Shown here piece by piece: positions 26,165-36,194 of a stretch of 64,000 nucleotides of DNA (position 1 is the first letter of the stretch; every line of letters begins with the position of its first letter). Below the pieces are notes generated by a model. The model was not told the origin of the DNA. It ran no database searches and saw only the letters and a list, made by a program, of their open reading frames with translations. A program made the translations under genes and the position numbers. Source of the stretch: Falsirhodobacter xinxiangensis (GTDB lineage: Bacteria > Pseudomonadota > Alphaproteobacteria > Rhodobacterales > Rhodobacteraceae); assembly GCF_004959935.1 (NCBI RefSeq), contig NZ_SMYN01000008.1:62352-126351 (forward strand), read 5' to 3'.

Positions 26165-29100
26165 ATGTATCAGCCCAAGACTTCACCGCCCCGCCCCGCC
26201 CCGTCCGAACCCCTTGCCATCGTCGGGATGGCATGCCGATTTCCGGGCGGGGTTGCGACGCTGGACGACTATTGGGCCCTGATGGCCGAGGGCCGCGACG
26301 GCATCCGCGAGATTCCTGCTGACCGGCTTGACATCGACAAGTTCTACGACCCGCGCGCCGAGGCGCCCGGCAAGATATTCGTGCGGCACGGCGGGTTCCT
26401 TGAACAGTCGCTGGATGCGTTCGATGCGGAATATTTCGGCATGTCCCCGCGTGAGGCGGCCTATCTGGACCCGCAGCAGCGCCTGCTGATGGAAGTCGCA
26501 TTCGAGGCGATCGAGGATGCGGGCATTCCGGCGGACAAGCTGCGCGGCAGCAATACCGGCGTCTTCATCGGCGGTTTCATGGTCGACGGGATGCTGACGC
26601 AGTTCAGCCCGCTTGGCCGCGACGCCATCGGACAGCACAGCGCCGTCAGTTCGACCCTAACGATCCTGTCGAACCGCATCTCCTATCTTCTGGACCTGCA
26701 CGGGCCGAGTTTCACGCTGGATACCGCCTGTTCGTCGTCGCTGGTGGCCATGCATCAGGGATGTCAGGCGCTGCGCCACGGCGAATGCGATCTGGTGATG
26801 GTCGGCGGCGTGAACGTGATCTTCCGGCCCGAGACGCTGATCGCCATGTGCAAGGGCGGCTTCCTGTCGCGTGACGGGCGGTCCAAAAGCTTCGATGCGC
26901 GGGCCGACGGCTATGGTCGCGGCGAAGGCGCGGGCATGGTGCTGGTCAAGCGCCTTTCCGATGCGCAGGCTGCGGGCGACCGCATCCACGCCGTCATCCG
27001 CGGCAGCGGCGTCAATCAGGACGGGCGCACCGACGGCATCACCCAGCCGAACGGCGATGCGCAGGCCGACCTGATCCGCGCCGTCTGCACACGCGAGGAG
27101 ATCGACCCCGCAGGCATCACCTATGTCGAGGCGCATGGCACCGGCACCGCCATCGGCGATCCGATCGAGCTGCGCGCGTTGGGCCGCGTGTTCGGATCGG
27201 CGCGCAAGGCGGGCCAGGACCCCTGCCTTGTCGGGTCGGTCAAGGCCAATATCGGCCATCTGGAAGCCGCGGCGGGTATCGCCGCCGTCATCAAGACCGC
27301 CCTGTGCCTGAAGAAAGGCATGGTGCCGCCCGTGGCCAATCTTGAAACCGTCAACCCGGCGCTGGATCTGGCGGGATGGCGGCTCGACCTGCCGCGCGCC
27401 CTTGCCCCCCTGCCCGCCTTGCCCAATGGCCAGCGGGGCCGCGCGGCGATCAACTCGTTCGGGTATGGCGGCACCAACGCATCGCTGATCATGGAGGCGC
27501 CGCCGGAAACCGCAGCGGCACCCGCCCGCGCGGCAGCGCCCAGCACGCTGCTGCTGATTTCGGCGCGCAGCACCGATGCGCTGCGCGATCTGGCGGCGCG
27601 CTATCGCGACCGTCTTGCGGGGCTGGACGCACAGGACTTCGCCGATCTGTGCCATTCCGCCGCGCGCCGCCGCAGCCAGCATGAATACCGCCTTGTCGTG
27701 GTGGCGGCCGATGCCGAAGCCGCGGCCGCGGCGCTGGACGATTTCGTCGAAGGGCGTGAAAACCCCGATGTCGTGAAGGGCTTTGCGCGCCGTTCGGGCG
27801 AGGCACCCGTTTTCGTATTCACCGGCATGGGCCCGCAATGGTGGGGCATGGGGCGTGACCTTCTGGCCGCCGACCCCGTCTTCAGCGCTGCCGCAGAAGA
27901 GATCGACGCGCGTTTCAAGGGCATCTCGGGCTGGTCCATCCTTGACGAACTTGCGCGCCCCGAAGCCGAAAGCCGCGTGACGAAGACCGAGATCGCCCAG
28001 CCTGCCAATTTCCTGATCCAGACGGCGCTGATGCATCTGCTCCGCTCGATGGGTGTCGATCCGGCTGCGGTCGTCGGGCATAGCGTGGGCGAGGTCAGCT
28101 CGGCCCATGCCGCGGGCGTTCTGTCGCTGGAGGATGCGCTGCGCGTGTCGCATCTGCGCGCGAAACTTCAGGCGACCACCGCAGGTCAGGGCGCGATGCT
28201 GGCCGTGGGCCTGTCGCCTGCCGCCGCCGCCTCCTATCTGGCCGGGCACGAGGCGCTGGTGTCCATCGGCGCGGCGAACGGCCCCGCCTCGATCACGCTG
28301 GCGGGCGACGCGGCCGCGCTGGAGGACATCGCCGCCCGCCTGACCGATGACGGCATCTTCAACCGGATGCTTCAGGTCGAAACCGCCTATCACAGCCCGG
28401 TCATGGACCCGCTTCTGGACCCGTTGGAAGCTGGCCTGCAAGGCATCGCGCCGCAACCCGCCACGCTGCCGCTCTATTCCACCGTGACCGCGATGCAGGC
28501 CGAGGACGAGGATTTCGGCGCCGCATACTGGCGCCACAACGTCCGCGACTGCGTCCGCTTTGCCGACACGGTGCGCGAGATGATCGACGACGGTCACGAA
28601 TGCTTCCTTGAAGTCGGCCCGCATCCGGTCCTGGGCGGGTCGCTGCGCGAATGCCTGCTGGATGCCAATGTCGAAGGCGTGACCGCGATGACCCTGCGCC
28701 GCGGCCAGCCGGAACGCCAGAACATCCTGCGCGGCATCGCCCAGCTTCACGTTGCGGGCGTTGTCGTCGATTGGGCGCGGTTCTTCGACACCGGCAGCTA
28801 TGTGCCGCTTCCCGCCTATCCGTGGCAGCGCCGCAGCTTCTGGAGCGAGGGCGACGCCGCACGCGCCGACCGCCTTGGCACGCCGGACGAGGCGACGCTG
28901 CTGGGCGCGCCGCAATCCGCGCCCGCTCCGCTGTGGCGCGCCAGCTTCAACCGCAACCGCATGGCCTATGTGCTTGATCACCGCGTCGAGGGCAGCACCG
29001 TCCTGCCCGGCGCCGCCTATGTCGAGATCGCGCTGGAACTTGCCGCTGCGCTGCAAGGGCCGCTTCACCTGTCCGACCTGAGCTTCAGCCAGGCCCTGCT

Positions 29101-32100
29101 GATCGGCGATCTGGACGAGATTTCGATCCAGACCGGCTTCGACACGGCCAGCCGCCGCTTCGCCATCCACAGCACGGCGGGCACGGACTGGACGCTGCAC
29201 GCGACGGGCCGCGTATCCTCGCGCGAGATGCCCGCCCCGCTGGCCGAAGACATGCCCGCCCTGCGCGCCCGCATCACCCAAGGCTTCGGCACCGCCGCGC
29301 ATTACGCCGGAATGGATGCGCGCGGGCTGCAATACGGCCCCGCCTTCCGCGGCATCGCGCAGATCGACCTGTCCCACGACCGCACCGAGGTTCTGGCCCG
29401 CGTCGAAACCCCCGCCAGCCTGCAGCCGCGCGGCGAGGTGCTGCATCCCGCGCTGCTGGACGCCTGCTTTCAGGCGCTGATCTCGATGCTGCCCGACAGC
29501 GGCGACCCGGTGGCCTACGTCCCCGTGCGGATCGAGGAAATCGTCGTCCATGCCAGACCGCATGGCACATTCACCGCGCATGGCACGCTTGTGTCGCATG
29601 ACGCGCACCAGATGCAGGCCGACCTGCGCCTTCTGGCCGATGACGGCACCGTGCTGGTGGAACTGGGCGGTATCCATGCCCGCAGCCTTGGCGCCAATGT
29701 CGAGGCGGATGTCGATCACCTGATCACCCGTTTCGAGATGGAACGGCAGGACCTTCCGGCCGGAAGCGCCGCGACGGGTGCGGTGCTGCTGATGGACCGC
29801 GAAGGCCACGGCCGCGCGCTGGCCGCCGCTCTGGGTGCCAGCATCGCGCTTGCCATCGTCGAGGACGGCCAGCCCATGCAGGACGCCGATCACGTGATCG
29901 ACCTGCGCGCCCTGTCGGAACATGGCGAAGACCCGGTGGGCACCCAAGGCGCGGTCGATCTTCTTGCCACGCTCCAGTCGATGCCGCAGGACGGCAAACG
30001 CCGCCGCTACAGCCTCGTGCTGCCGACGCGGGCGGGGCAACCCTCGGCGGTGGCACTGGACTGCGCGGCGCGTCTGGGCCTGATGCGCGTTGCGGCGAAC
30101 GAATATGCCGACATGGACATCCGCATGATCCAGATCGACGGATCGGCCGCCACGCAGGACCGGCTGTCGGCGGAACTGCTGTCGGCAACGGACGAGGATG
30201 ACGTGGTGCTGACCGCCGATGCCCGCTTCGTCCGCCGCCTGAAACACATCCCCGCCGCACGGATCGCCGACGAGGCGCTGGCCCGCCGCAAGCACGGCAC
30301 CGGCATGGAGGTCGAGGTGATCGCCGCCTTCCAGAGCGCGACCGCAAGCGATGTCCTTGCCCTGACACCGGACGGGCGGCGCGTGCTGCTGCGCCACGAC
30401 GGCGCCGCCCCCCGCTTCGTGCATGTGCAGCCCGAGGCAACCGTCACCGCCCCCGAGGGCATGGACGATGCCGAGACGCTGGCGATGCTGCCGGTCGCCA
30501 TCGCGGATGCCATGCTGGCCCGCGCAGGGCTGGAGGAAGGGCAGACGGTGGTCATCCATCCTGCGGGTGGCGATCTGGCCCGCGCGCTGGCCGTCGCCGC
30601 CACCCTGCGCGGCGCGGTGCTGGCCGAGGTGCCGGGCGCCCTGCAACCCGCCCGCAGCCTGCCGCGGATCGACCTGTTGTGCCTGACCGCGGCCGATGAT
30701 CTGGCGCGGGCGCTTTTTCCGGCGATGGCAGGCGGCACGGTTCTGGACCTTGGCGGTGCGGACCTGCCGATCCCGGCGGACCTGACGCTCTTGCGGCTCG
30801 ATCCGCGTGCGGTTCGCATCTGTTCGCTGGGCGACGCGATGGGTCGCATCGCGGGCAAGCTGCCCCGCACCTTCGTCCAAGGCCGGGGCGCGCCGCTGCG
30901 CCATGTGATCGGCCAGTCCGGCCCTGCGGCGGAAATGTCCCTGCTGCGCTCGGCCCCCGTGCCGGTCATCCGCGCGGACGGCACATATCTGGTCACGGGC
31001 GGCTTCGGCGGCTTCGGGTTCGAGATCGCGAAATGGCTGGCCGCCAAGGGCGCGGGCACCATCGCGCTGGCGGGCCGCAAGGGCGCGGACACCCCCCGCG
31101 CGCAAGAGATGATGGACCAGATCGCCGCGCTGGGCAGCAAGGCGATCCCGCTGGCGGTGGACATGGCCGATGCGCTGGCCGTCGCACAGATGGTCGAAAC
31201 GCTAGGGCCGGACCTGCGCGGCATCTTCCACGCGGCGGGCATCCTTGACGATGCGCCCGTCTATCTGCTGAACGCGGGGCAGATCGACCGTGTGATGCAG
31301 CCCAAGGCGCTGGGCGCGTGGAACCTGCATCAGGCAACGCTGGACCACGATCTGGATGCCTTCGTCGCGATCTCGTCCATCGCCTCGCTTCTGGGCAGCC
31401 CCGGTCAGGGGTCCTATGCCGCGGCGAACACCTTCCTTGACGCTCTGGTCCGCCACCGCCGCCTTGCGGGCCGCCCCGGCATCGCCATCAACCTTGGCGC
31501 ACTGGCCGAGGTGGGGATGGCCGCCCGCCACGACGGGGTCGAGAAACACTTCGCCCGCGTCGGCGTCGGGTCGTTGAAACCGGCCGAAGCGATCGGGATG
31601 CTGGACCGCATCCTTGGCTGGAACCCCGTCAACCTTGCCGCCGCGCCGATGGACTGGGCGCTGTGGGGCGAGACGTATCGCAAATGGGCGGCCTCGCCCC
31701 GCTATCGCCACCTTGTTCCCGAACGCAGCGCCGCGCAGGCCGAGGGCGTGTCGCTGGCCGACATGACCCCCGAAGAACGCACCGCGCTGGTCGAAGCGAC
31801 GCTGCGCGAGCTGGTCGGTTCGGTCCTGCGGCTGCCTGCCGATGCGATCGACGTCAACCGCTCGCTTCTGAACATGGGGGTGGATTCGCTGATGGCGATG
31901 GAGCTTCAGGCCGTGATCGACCGCAGGCTGGGCCTGAAGGTCCCGACGCTGGAGCTGATGAAGGGCGTCGCCTTCGCGGCGCTGGCCCGCAACGTGGCCG
32001 CGATGGTCGACACCGCCCCACCCCCCGCCCCCGTTAAGGAGGCACCCCGCACCGCCGACATGGGCGAGCTTCTGGCCCGCCTTGAACAGATGAGCCCAGA

Positions 32101-32146
32101 GGAGATCGAACGCTCGATCGCCCTTCTGGAAGTTCCGGGTGAATGA
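26165..32146 (+). CDS. Type I polyketide synthase, KS-AT-DH-psiKR-ER(degenerate)-KR-ACP
   Basis: The 1993-aa megasynthase starts with a ketosynthase (residues about 15-440) bearing the full triad: Cys189 in DTACSSSL, His324 in HGTGT and His365 in NIGHLE. The acyltransferase (about 545-880) has Ser640 in GHSVGE, and AYHS where malonyl ATs have AFHS, so malonyl-CoA is most likely. The dehydratase (about 910-1200) has His939 in HRVEGSTVLPG and Asp1099 in LLDACFQ. A pseudo-KR is followed by an ER-like stretch (about 1385-1560) in which the GGVG nucleotide loop is replaced by GGDLARAL. The KR (about 1600-1790) has TGGFGGFG, an LDD motif and Ser1738/Tyr1751. The ACP has Ser1908 in GVDSLMAMEL. There is no thioesterase; release is by the NRPS encoded next, whose start lies one base past this stop. 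Confidence 0.95.
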   Translation: MYQPKTSPPRPAPSEPLAIVGMACRFPGGVATLDDYWALMAEGRDGIREIPADRLDIDKFYDPRAEAPGKIFVRHGGFLEQSLDAFDAEYFGMSPREAAYLDPQQRLLMEVAFEAIEDAGIPADKLRGSNTGVFIGGFMVDGMLTQFSPLGRDAIGQHSAVSSTLTILSNRISYLLDLHGPSFTLDTACSSSLVAMHQGCQALRHGECDLVMVGGVNVIFRPETLIAMCKGGFLSRDGRSKSFDARADGYGRGEGAGMVLVKRLSDAQAAGDRIHAVIRGSGVNQDGRTDGITQPNGDAQADLIRAVCTREEIDPAGITYVEAHGTGTAIGDPIELRALGRVFGSARKAGQDPCLVGSVKANIGHLEAAAGIAAVIKTALCLKKGMVPPVANLETVNPALDLAGWRLDLPRALAPLPALPNGQRGRAAINSFGYGGTNASLIMEAPPETAAAPARAAAPSTLLLISARSTDALRDLAARYRDRLAGLDAQDFADLCHSAARRRSQHEYRLVVVAADAEAAAAALDDFVEGRENPDVVKGFARRSGEAPVFVFTGMGPQWWGMGRDLLAADPVFSAAAEEIDARFKGISGWSILDELARPEAESRVTKTEIAQPANFLIQTALMHLLRSMGVDPAAVVGHSVGEVSSAHAAGVLSLEDALRVSHLRAKLQATTAGQGAMLAVGLSPAAAASYLAGHEALVSIGAANGPASITLAGDAAALEDIAARLTDDGIFNRMLQVETAYHSPVMDPLLDPLEAGLQGIAPQPATLPLYSTVTAMQAEDEDFGAAYWRHNVRDCVRFADTVREMIDDGHECFLEVGPHPVLGGSLRECLLDANVEGVTAMTLRRGQPERQNILRGIAQLHVAGVVVDWARFFDTGSYVPLPAYPWQRRSFWSEGDAARADRLGTPDEATLLGAPQSAPAPLWRASFNRNRMAYVLDHRVEGSTVLPGAAYVEIALELAAALQGPLHLSDLSFSQALLIGDLDEISIQTGFDTASRRFAIHSTAGTDWTLHATGRVSSREMPAPLAEDMPALRARITQGFGTAAHYAGMDARGLQYGPAFRGIAQIDLSHDRTEVLARVETPASLQPRGEVLHPALLDACFQALISMLPDSGDPVAYVPVRIEEIVVHARPHGTFTAHGTLVSHDAHQMQADLRLLADDGTVLVELGGIHARSLGANVEADVDHLITRFEMERQDLPAGSAATGAVLLMDREGHGRALAAALGASIALAIVEDGQPMQDADHVIDLRALSEHGEDPVGTQGAVDLLATLQSMPQDGKRRRYSLVLPTRAGQPSAVALDCAARLGLMRVAANEYADMDIRMIQIDGSAATQDRLSAELLSATDEDDVVLTADARFVRRLKHIPAARIADEALARRKHGTGMEVEVIAAFQSATASDVLALTPDGRRVLLRHDGAAPRFVHVQPEATVTAPEGMDDAETLAMLPVAIADAMLARAGLEEGQTVVIHPAGGDLARALAVAATLRGAVLAEVPGALQPARSLPRIDLLCLTAADDLARALFPAMAGGTVLDLGGADLPIPADLTLLRLDPRAVRICSLGDAMGRIAGKLPRTFVQGRGAPLRHVIGQSGPAAEMSLLRSAPVPVIRADGTYLVTGGFGGFGFEIAKWLAAKGAGTIALAGRKGADTPRAQEMMDQIAALGSKAIPLAVDMADALAVAQMVETLGPDLRGIFHAAGILDDAPVYLLNAGQIDRVMQPKALGAWNLHQATLDHDLDAFVAISSIASLLGSPGQGSYAAANTFLDALVRHRRLAGRPGIAINLGALAEVGMAARHDGVEKHFARVGVGSLKPAEAIGMLDRILGWNPVNLAAAPMDWALWGETYRKWAASPRYRHLVPERSAAQAEGVSLADMTPEERTALVEATLRELVGSVLRLPADAIDVNRSLLNMGVDSLMAMELQAVIDRRLGLKVPTLELMKGVAFAALARNVAAMVDTAPPPAPVKEAPRTADMGELLARLEQMSPEEIERSIALLEVPGE

Positions 32147-32147
32147 C

Positions 32148-35100
32148 ATGAACGATCTCGATATCCTTGACGCCGGATCGCGGCGCGATCTTCTGGCAAG
32201 ACTTCTGCGCGAAAAGGGCGAAAGGCAGGTCTCCAGCCATCCGCTGTCGCGCGGGCAGCAGGCGCTGTGGTTCCTGCATCAGGCTGCGCCGGACAACCCC
32301 GCCTATACCATCGTCTTCGCACTGCGCCTGCGCGGCACGCTGGATCGGGTCGCCCTGCTGCGCGCGCTGCAACTGATGGTGGACCGCCATCAACAGCTGC
32401 GGGCGAACTTCCGCATGCAGGCGGACGGCGCGCTGGTGCAGGACATCCGCGGCTATCGCCGGGTCGATCTGCCCGTGACGCTGACCGATGATGCCGAAAC
32501 GGTGCTGCGCGCCGCCGCCGCCCGCCCCTTCGATCTGGAGACCGACGCGCTGTTCCGTCCCGAACTGGTCGCCACCGGCCCCGAGGATCACGCGCTGTTG
32601 CTGTCCATCCACCACATCGTCTTCGACGGCTGGTCGCTGTGGATGGTCGCGGATGAAATCCGCACCGCATACGAGGCGTTCGCGGCGGGGCGCGAGCCTG
32701 CGCTGCATCCGGTGCGCGGCACCTATGTCCAGCATATCGAACGGCAAGAGGCGGCGATCGCCGCCAGCGATGCGGATGCCGAATGGTGGACCGCGCGCCT
32801 TGCCCCTGCGAAGGCGGCGCTGGACCTGCCCTTCGATGCGCCCCGCCCGCCGGTGCGCGCGTCCGAAGGGGCGGCGCATCGCTTTGCGCTGGACGCATCG
32901 CTCAGCACCCGCCTGACCGATCTGGCGCGCGATCTGTCCATGACGCCCTTCACCCTGATGCTGGGCGCGTGGCAGATGTTCCTGTCGCGCTGGTCGGGCC
33001 AGTCGGTGATCCCGGTCGGCACCCGTTCCGCCGGACGGGGTCCGCAGGATGGCGACATCGCCGGGTATTTCGTGAACCCCGTCGTCGTCATCGCCGACAT
33101 TGACCCGAACGCCGCTGCCGTCGATTTCCTGCGCGCCCTCCATGCGGGTGCGATGGAGGCTTTGGCCCATGACGCGCTGCCCTTTCCCACCATCGTCGAA
33201 CGCATGAACCTGCGCCGCGATCCCAGCACGACGCCGCTGTTTCAGGTGTCCTTCGTGATGCAGAAGGCCCAGCGTGGCGGCGGCGCGATGGCACTGATGT
33301 CGGGCGAGGCCGATTGGGCGGGCCTGCGGGCGGAATATATCGATCTGCCGCAACAGGTCGGCCAGTTCGATCTGGATCTGGAGATGTTCGAGGTTGCAGG
33401 CGCATTGCGCGGCGTTCTGAAATACGACACCGCCCTGTTCCAGCCGGGCACGATCGAACGGCTGGCCGAAAACTTTGCGGCGATGCTGGCGGGTCTGGTG
33501 GCCGATCCGTCGCGACCGATCGACGATCTGCCCATCGTCAGCGCCGCCTCGCTGGCGCTGATCGCGGGGTTCACCGCCCCCGTCGCCGCACCGATCCCGG
33601 CCACCGAATGCGTGCATGACGCCTTTGCCGCGCAGGTTCGCCGGACCCCCGACGCCATCGCCCTGACCTGCGAGGGGCGGCACCTGACCTATGACCAGCT
33701 TAACCGCCGCGCGAACCGTCTGGCGCATCGGCTGATCGCGGCGGGCGTGCGGCCGGACGATCTGGTCGGCCTGTGCACCGACCGCGATTTCGAGATCGTG
33801 GTCGGCATCCTCGCCATCCTCAAGGCGGGCGCGGCCTATCTGCCGCTGGACCCGACGCTGCCCGCCGACCGCGTGAACTACATCATGGGCGACAGCGCAT
33901 CGAAGCTGATCGTGCATCAGACCGGCAAGGCAGGCGTCGTGGACACCGCCGGGGCCGAGTTGATCGAGATGCTGCCGGGTGGCGAGATCGCGGGCGATTG
34001 GCCAGAGGACGACCTGCCCCCGCTGGCCGATTTGGACGGGCGCATCTATGTCATGTATACCTCCGGCACCACCGGGCGGCCCAAGGGTGTGCAGCTGTCG
34101 CACCGCAACGTCGCGCGGCTGTTCCTGAACACCGAAGGCTGGTATCGCTTCGGCCCCGAGGATGTCTGGCCGCTGTTCCACTCCTTCGCCTTCGACGTGT
34201 CGGTGTGGGAGATGTGGGGCGCGCTGACCAATGGCGGGCGGCTGGTGGTGGTGCCCTATGTGGTGTCACGATCCCCGGCGCTGTTCGTCGATCTGGTGCG
34301 GGACGAAGGGGTGACGGTGCTGAACCAGAGCCCGTCCGCCTTCAAGCTGTTCGTCGCCGAGGAAGGCGCCCGCCCCGCCCCAGAACGTTTCGCCATGCGC
34401 GCGATCATCTTCGCGGGCGAGCCGCTGGATCTGCAAAGCCTGCGCCCTTGGGTCGCGCGGCATGGCGACGAATCCCCGCTGATCGTCAACATGTATGGCA
34501 TCACCGAAACCACCGTTCACGCCTCATACCGCATCATGCGCGAGGCCGACCTGCGCCGCCCGCGCAGCACCGTCGGTGTCGCCATCCCCGATCTGCGGCT
34601 GGATCTTCTGGACCACCGCCTGCGTCCGGTGCCCATCGGCGCGGCGGGGGAAATCCACGTCTCGGGCCCCGGTCTTGCCATCGGCTATCTGGGCCGCCCC
34701 GACCTGACGGCGGAAAAATTCGTGACCGGGCCGGACGGAGTGCAATACTACAAATCCAGCGATCTGGCGCGGCACCTGCCCGACGGCGACATCGAATACC
34801 TTGGCCGCAACGACAAACAGGTGAAGATCCGCGGCTTCCGGATCGAACTCGGCGAGATCGAGGGCGCGCTGTGCCGCCATCCCGACATCCGCTCGGCCGT
34901 CACCGTGGCGCAGGACCATCCCGTGCAGGGCCGCCGCCTTGTCGCCTATGTGGTGGGCGATGCGACCGACGCCGATCTGCGCGCCCATCTGGCGCGGACG
35001 CTGCCCGACTATATGCTGCCATCGGTGTTCATGCGTATCGACGCGGTGCCGCTGAACGGCAACGGCAAGGTGAACCACGCCCTGCTGCCCGAACCGCAGG

Positions 35101-36194
35101 ACGCGCGCGACGAGGCCGAGACTTTCGTCGCCCCCCGCACCGAAGCCGAGGCACTGCTGCAACCGATCTGGGAAAAGGTGCTGGGCATCGCGCCCGTGGG
35201 CGTGAACGACGACTTCTTCCGTCTGGGCGGCCAATCGCTTCTGGCCGTGCATCTGGTGTCCGAGGCGGGGGCGGCCTTCGGGATGAAGCTGCCCACCGCG
35301 CTTCTGATGCGCAACCCGACCATCGCAGCCATGGCCGAGGCGATCGGCGCGGATGCCGGCTTCCAGCCGCTGGTGCCCATGAACCGCGGCAGCGGCACGC
35401 CGCTGTTCTGCGTGGCGGGCGGCGGGGGCAGCACGCTGTATTACCAGAACATGGCCAAGGGGATGGACCTGCCCTTCGTCGGCGTCCAGCTTCGCGGAAC
35501 CGATGGCGCCCACACGCCCCATGACAGCGTCGAGGCCGTGGCCGCCGAGGCGCTGGAGGCGATCCGCATCCGCCAGCCACAGGGCCCCTATCGCCTTGCC
35601 GGTCACTGTTTCGGCGGGATCGTCGCGTTCGAGATCGCCCGCAGGCTGGAAGCGGCGGGCGAGGCGGTGGAACGGCTGGTCATCATGGACGCCCCCGCCC
35701 CCTTGGGTCACGGGCTGAACGAGATCGAGCGCCCCGATACCGACGATGCCGATTGGCTGGCCAAGGTGTCCGAGGTGCTGGCCGAAAGCGCCGAAGTGCC
35801 GCTGACCATCGACGCCGCCGAATTGCGTGTCGCGGGCGATCCGCTGGCCGCCGCCGCCGCAAGGATCGCCGATGCGGGGCTGCTGCCAGCCGCTGCCGCC
35901 GCCGACCACCTGCGCGGCTTCGTGGCCGTGTTCCAGGCCGCCAGCCGCGCCCGCTATGCCGCGGCAGGCGGGATCGACGCGCCGATCACCCTGATCCGCG
36001 CCGGGGACCATCACCCCGACTACGACTATTCCGCCGCCGATGATGCGGCGGGAACGCTGGGCTGGGCCGGGCTGACCCGCACCGGCTGCGACGCCCATGC
36101 CGTGCCCGGCACCCACCTGACCATGCTGTCCGCAAACAACACCCCCCACGTGACCGCGCAGATGCGCAGCGCCTTCAAGGAGACCGCACGATGA
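32148..36194 (+). CDS. Single-module NRPS, C-A-PCP-TE, with a Cys-type thioesterase
   Basis: The 1348-aa enzyme has a condensation domain (about 25-460; His155-His156...Asp160 in HHIVFDGWS), an adenylation domain (about 480-985; YTSGTTGRPKGV from Tyr637, Lys974 in NGNGKVN), a carrier domain (Ser1030 in LGGQSLLA) and a C-terminal thioesterase (about 1080-1348). The thioesterase nucleophile position is Cys1154 (GHCFGG), with Asp1181 and His1323 as likely triad partners. Hand alignment to GrsA gives the selectivity residues D-V-W-N-I-A-M-V-H-K, eight of ten as in threonine-activating domains. The module would amidate an amino acid with the PKS acyl chain and release it by hydrolysis or cyclisation. 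An upstream in-frame GTG (32139) is the alternative start. Confidence 0.95.
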   Translation: MNDLDILDAGSRRDLLARLLREKGERQVSSHPLSRGQQALWFLHQAAPDNPAYTIVFALRLRGTLDRVALLRALQLMVDRHQQLRANFRMQADGALVQDIRGYRRVDLPVTLTDDAETVLRAAAARPFDLETDALFRPELVATGPEDHALLLSIHHIVFDGWSLWMVADEIRTAYEAFAAGREPALHPVRGTYVQHIERQEAAIAASDADAEWWTARLAPAKAALDLPFDAPRPPVRASEGAAHRFALDASLSTRLTDLARDLSMTPFTLMLGAWQMFLSRWSGQSVIPVGTRSAGRGPQDGDIAGYFVNPVVVIADIDPNAAAVDFLRALHAGAMEALAHDALPFPTIVERMNLRRDPSTTPLFQVSFVMQKAQRGGGAMALMSGEADWAGLRAEYIDLPQQVGQFDLDLEMFEVAGALRGVLKYDTALFQPGTIERLAENFAAMLAGLVADPSRPIDDLPIVSAASLALIAGFTAPVAAPIPATECVHDAFAAQVRRTPDAIALTCEGRHLTYDQLNRRANRLAHRLIAAGVRPDDLVGLCTDRDFEIVVGILAILKAGAAYLPLDPTLPADRVNYIMGDSASKLIVHQTGKAGVVDTAGAELIEMLPGGEIAGDWPEDDLPPLADLDGRIYVMYTSGTTGRPKGVQLSHRNVARLFLNTEGWYRFGPEDVWPLFHSFAFDVSVWEMWGALTNGGRLVVVPYVVSRSPALFVDLVRDEGVTVLNQSPSAFKLFVAEEGARPAPERFAMRAIIFAGEPLDLQSLRPWVARHGDESPLIVNMYGITETTVHASYRIMREADLRRPRSTVGVAIPDLRLDLLDHRLRPVPIGAAGEIHVSGPGLAIGYLGRPDLTAEKFVTGPDGVQYYKSSDLARHLPDGDIEYLGRNDKQVKIRGFRIELGEIEGALCRHPDIRSAVTVAQDHPVQGRRLVAYVVGDATDADLRAHLARTLPDYMLPSVFMRIDAVPLNGNGKVNHALLPEPQDARDEAETFVAPRTEAEALLQPIWEKVLGIAPVGVNDDFFRLGGQSLLAVHLVSEAGAAFGMKLPTALLMRNPTIAAMAEAIGADAGFQPLVPMNRGSGTPLFCVAGGGGSTLYYQNMAKGMDLPFVGVQLRGTDGAHTPHDSVEAVAAEALEAIRIRQPQGPYRLAGHCFGGIVAFEIARRLEAAGEAVERLVIMDAPAPLGHGLNEIERPDTDDADWLAKVSEVLAESAEVPLTIDAAELRVAGDPLAAAAARIADAGLLPAAAAADHLRGFVAVFQAASRARYAAAGGIDAPITLIRAGDHHPDYDYSAADDAAGTLGWAGLTRTGCDAHAVPGTHLTMLSANNTPHVTAQMRSAFKETAR

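Noticed and set aside
26657-31105. A 1482-codon open frame on the minus strand antisense to the PKS
   Set aside because: Its translation is dominated by Arg, Gly, Gln, His and Ala with no recognisable domain, as expected for a shadow frame of a high-GC coding strand. The PKS frame has complete catalytic motifs.
32034-34181. Long minus-strand open frames antisense to the NRPS
   Set aside because: Low-complexity Arg/Gln/Gly/His composition and no family resemblance; they mirror the codon bias of the NRPS gene.
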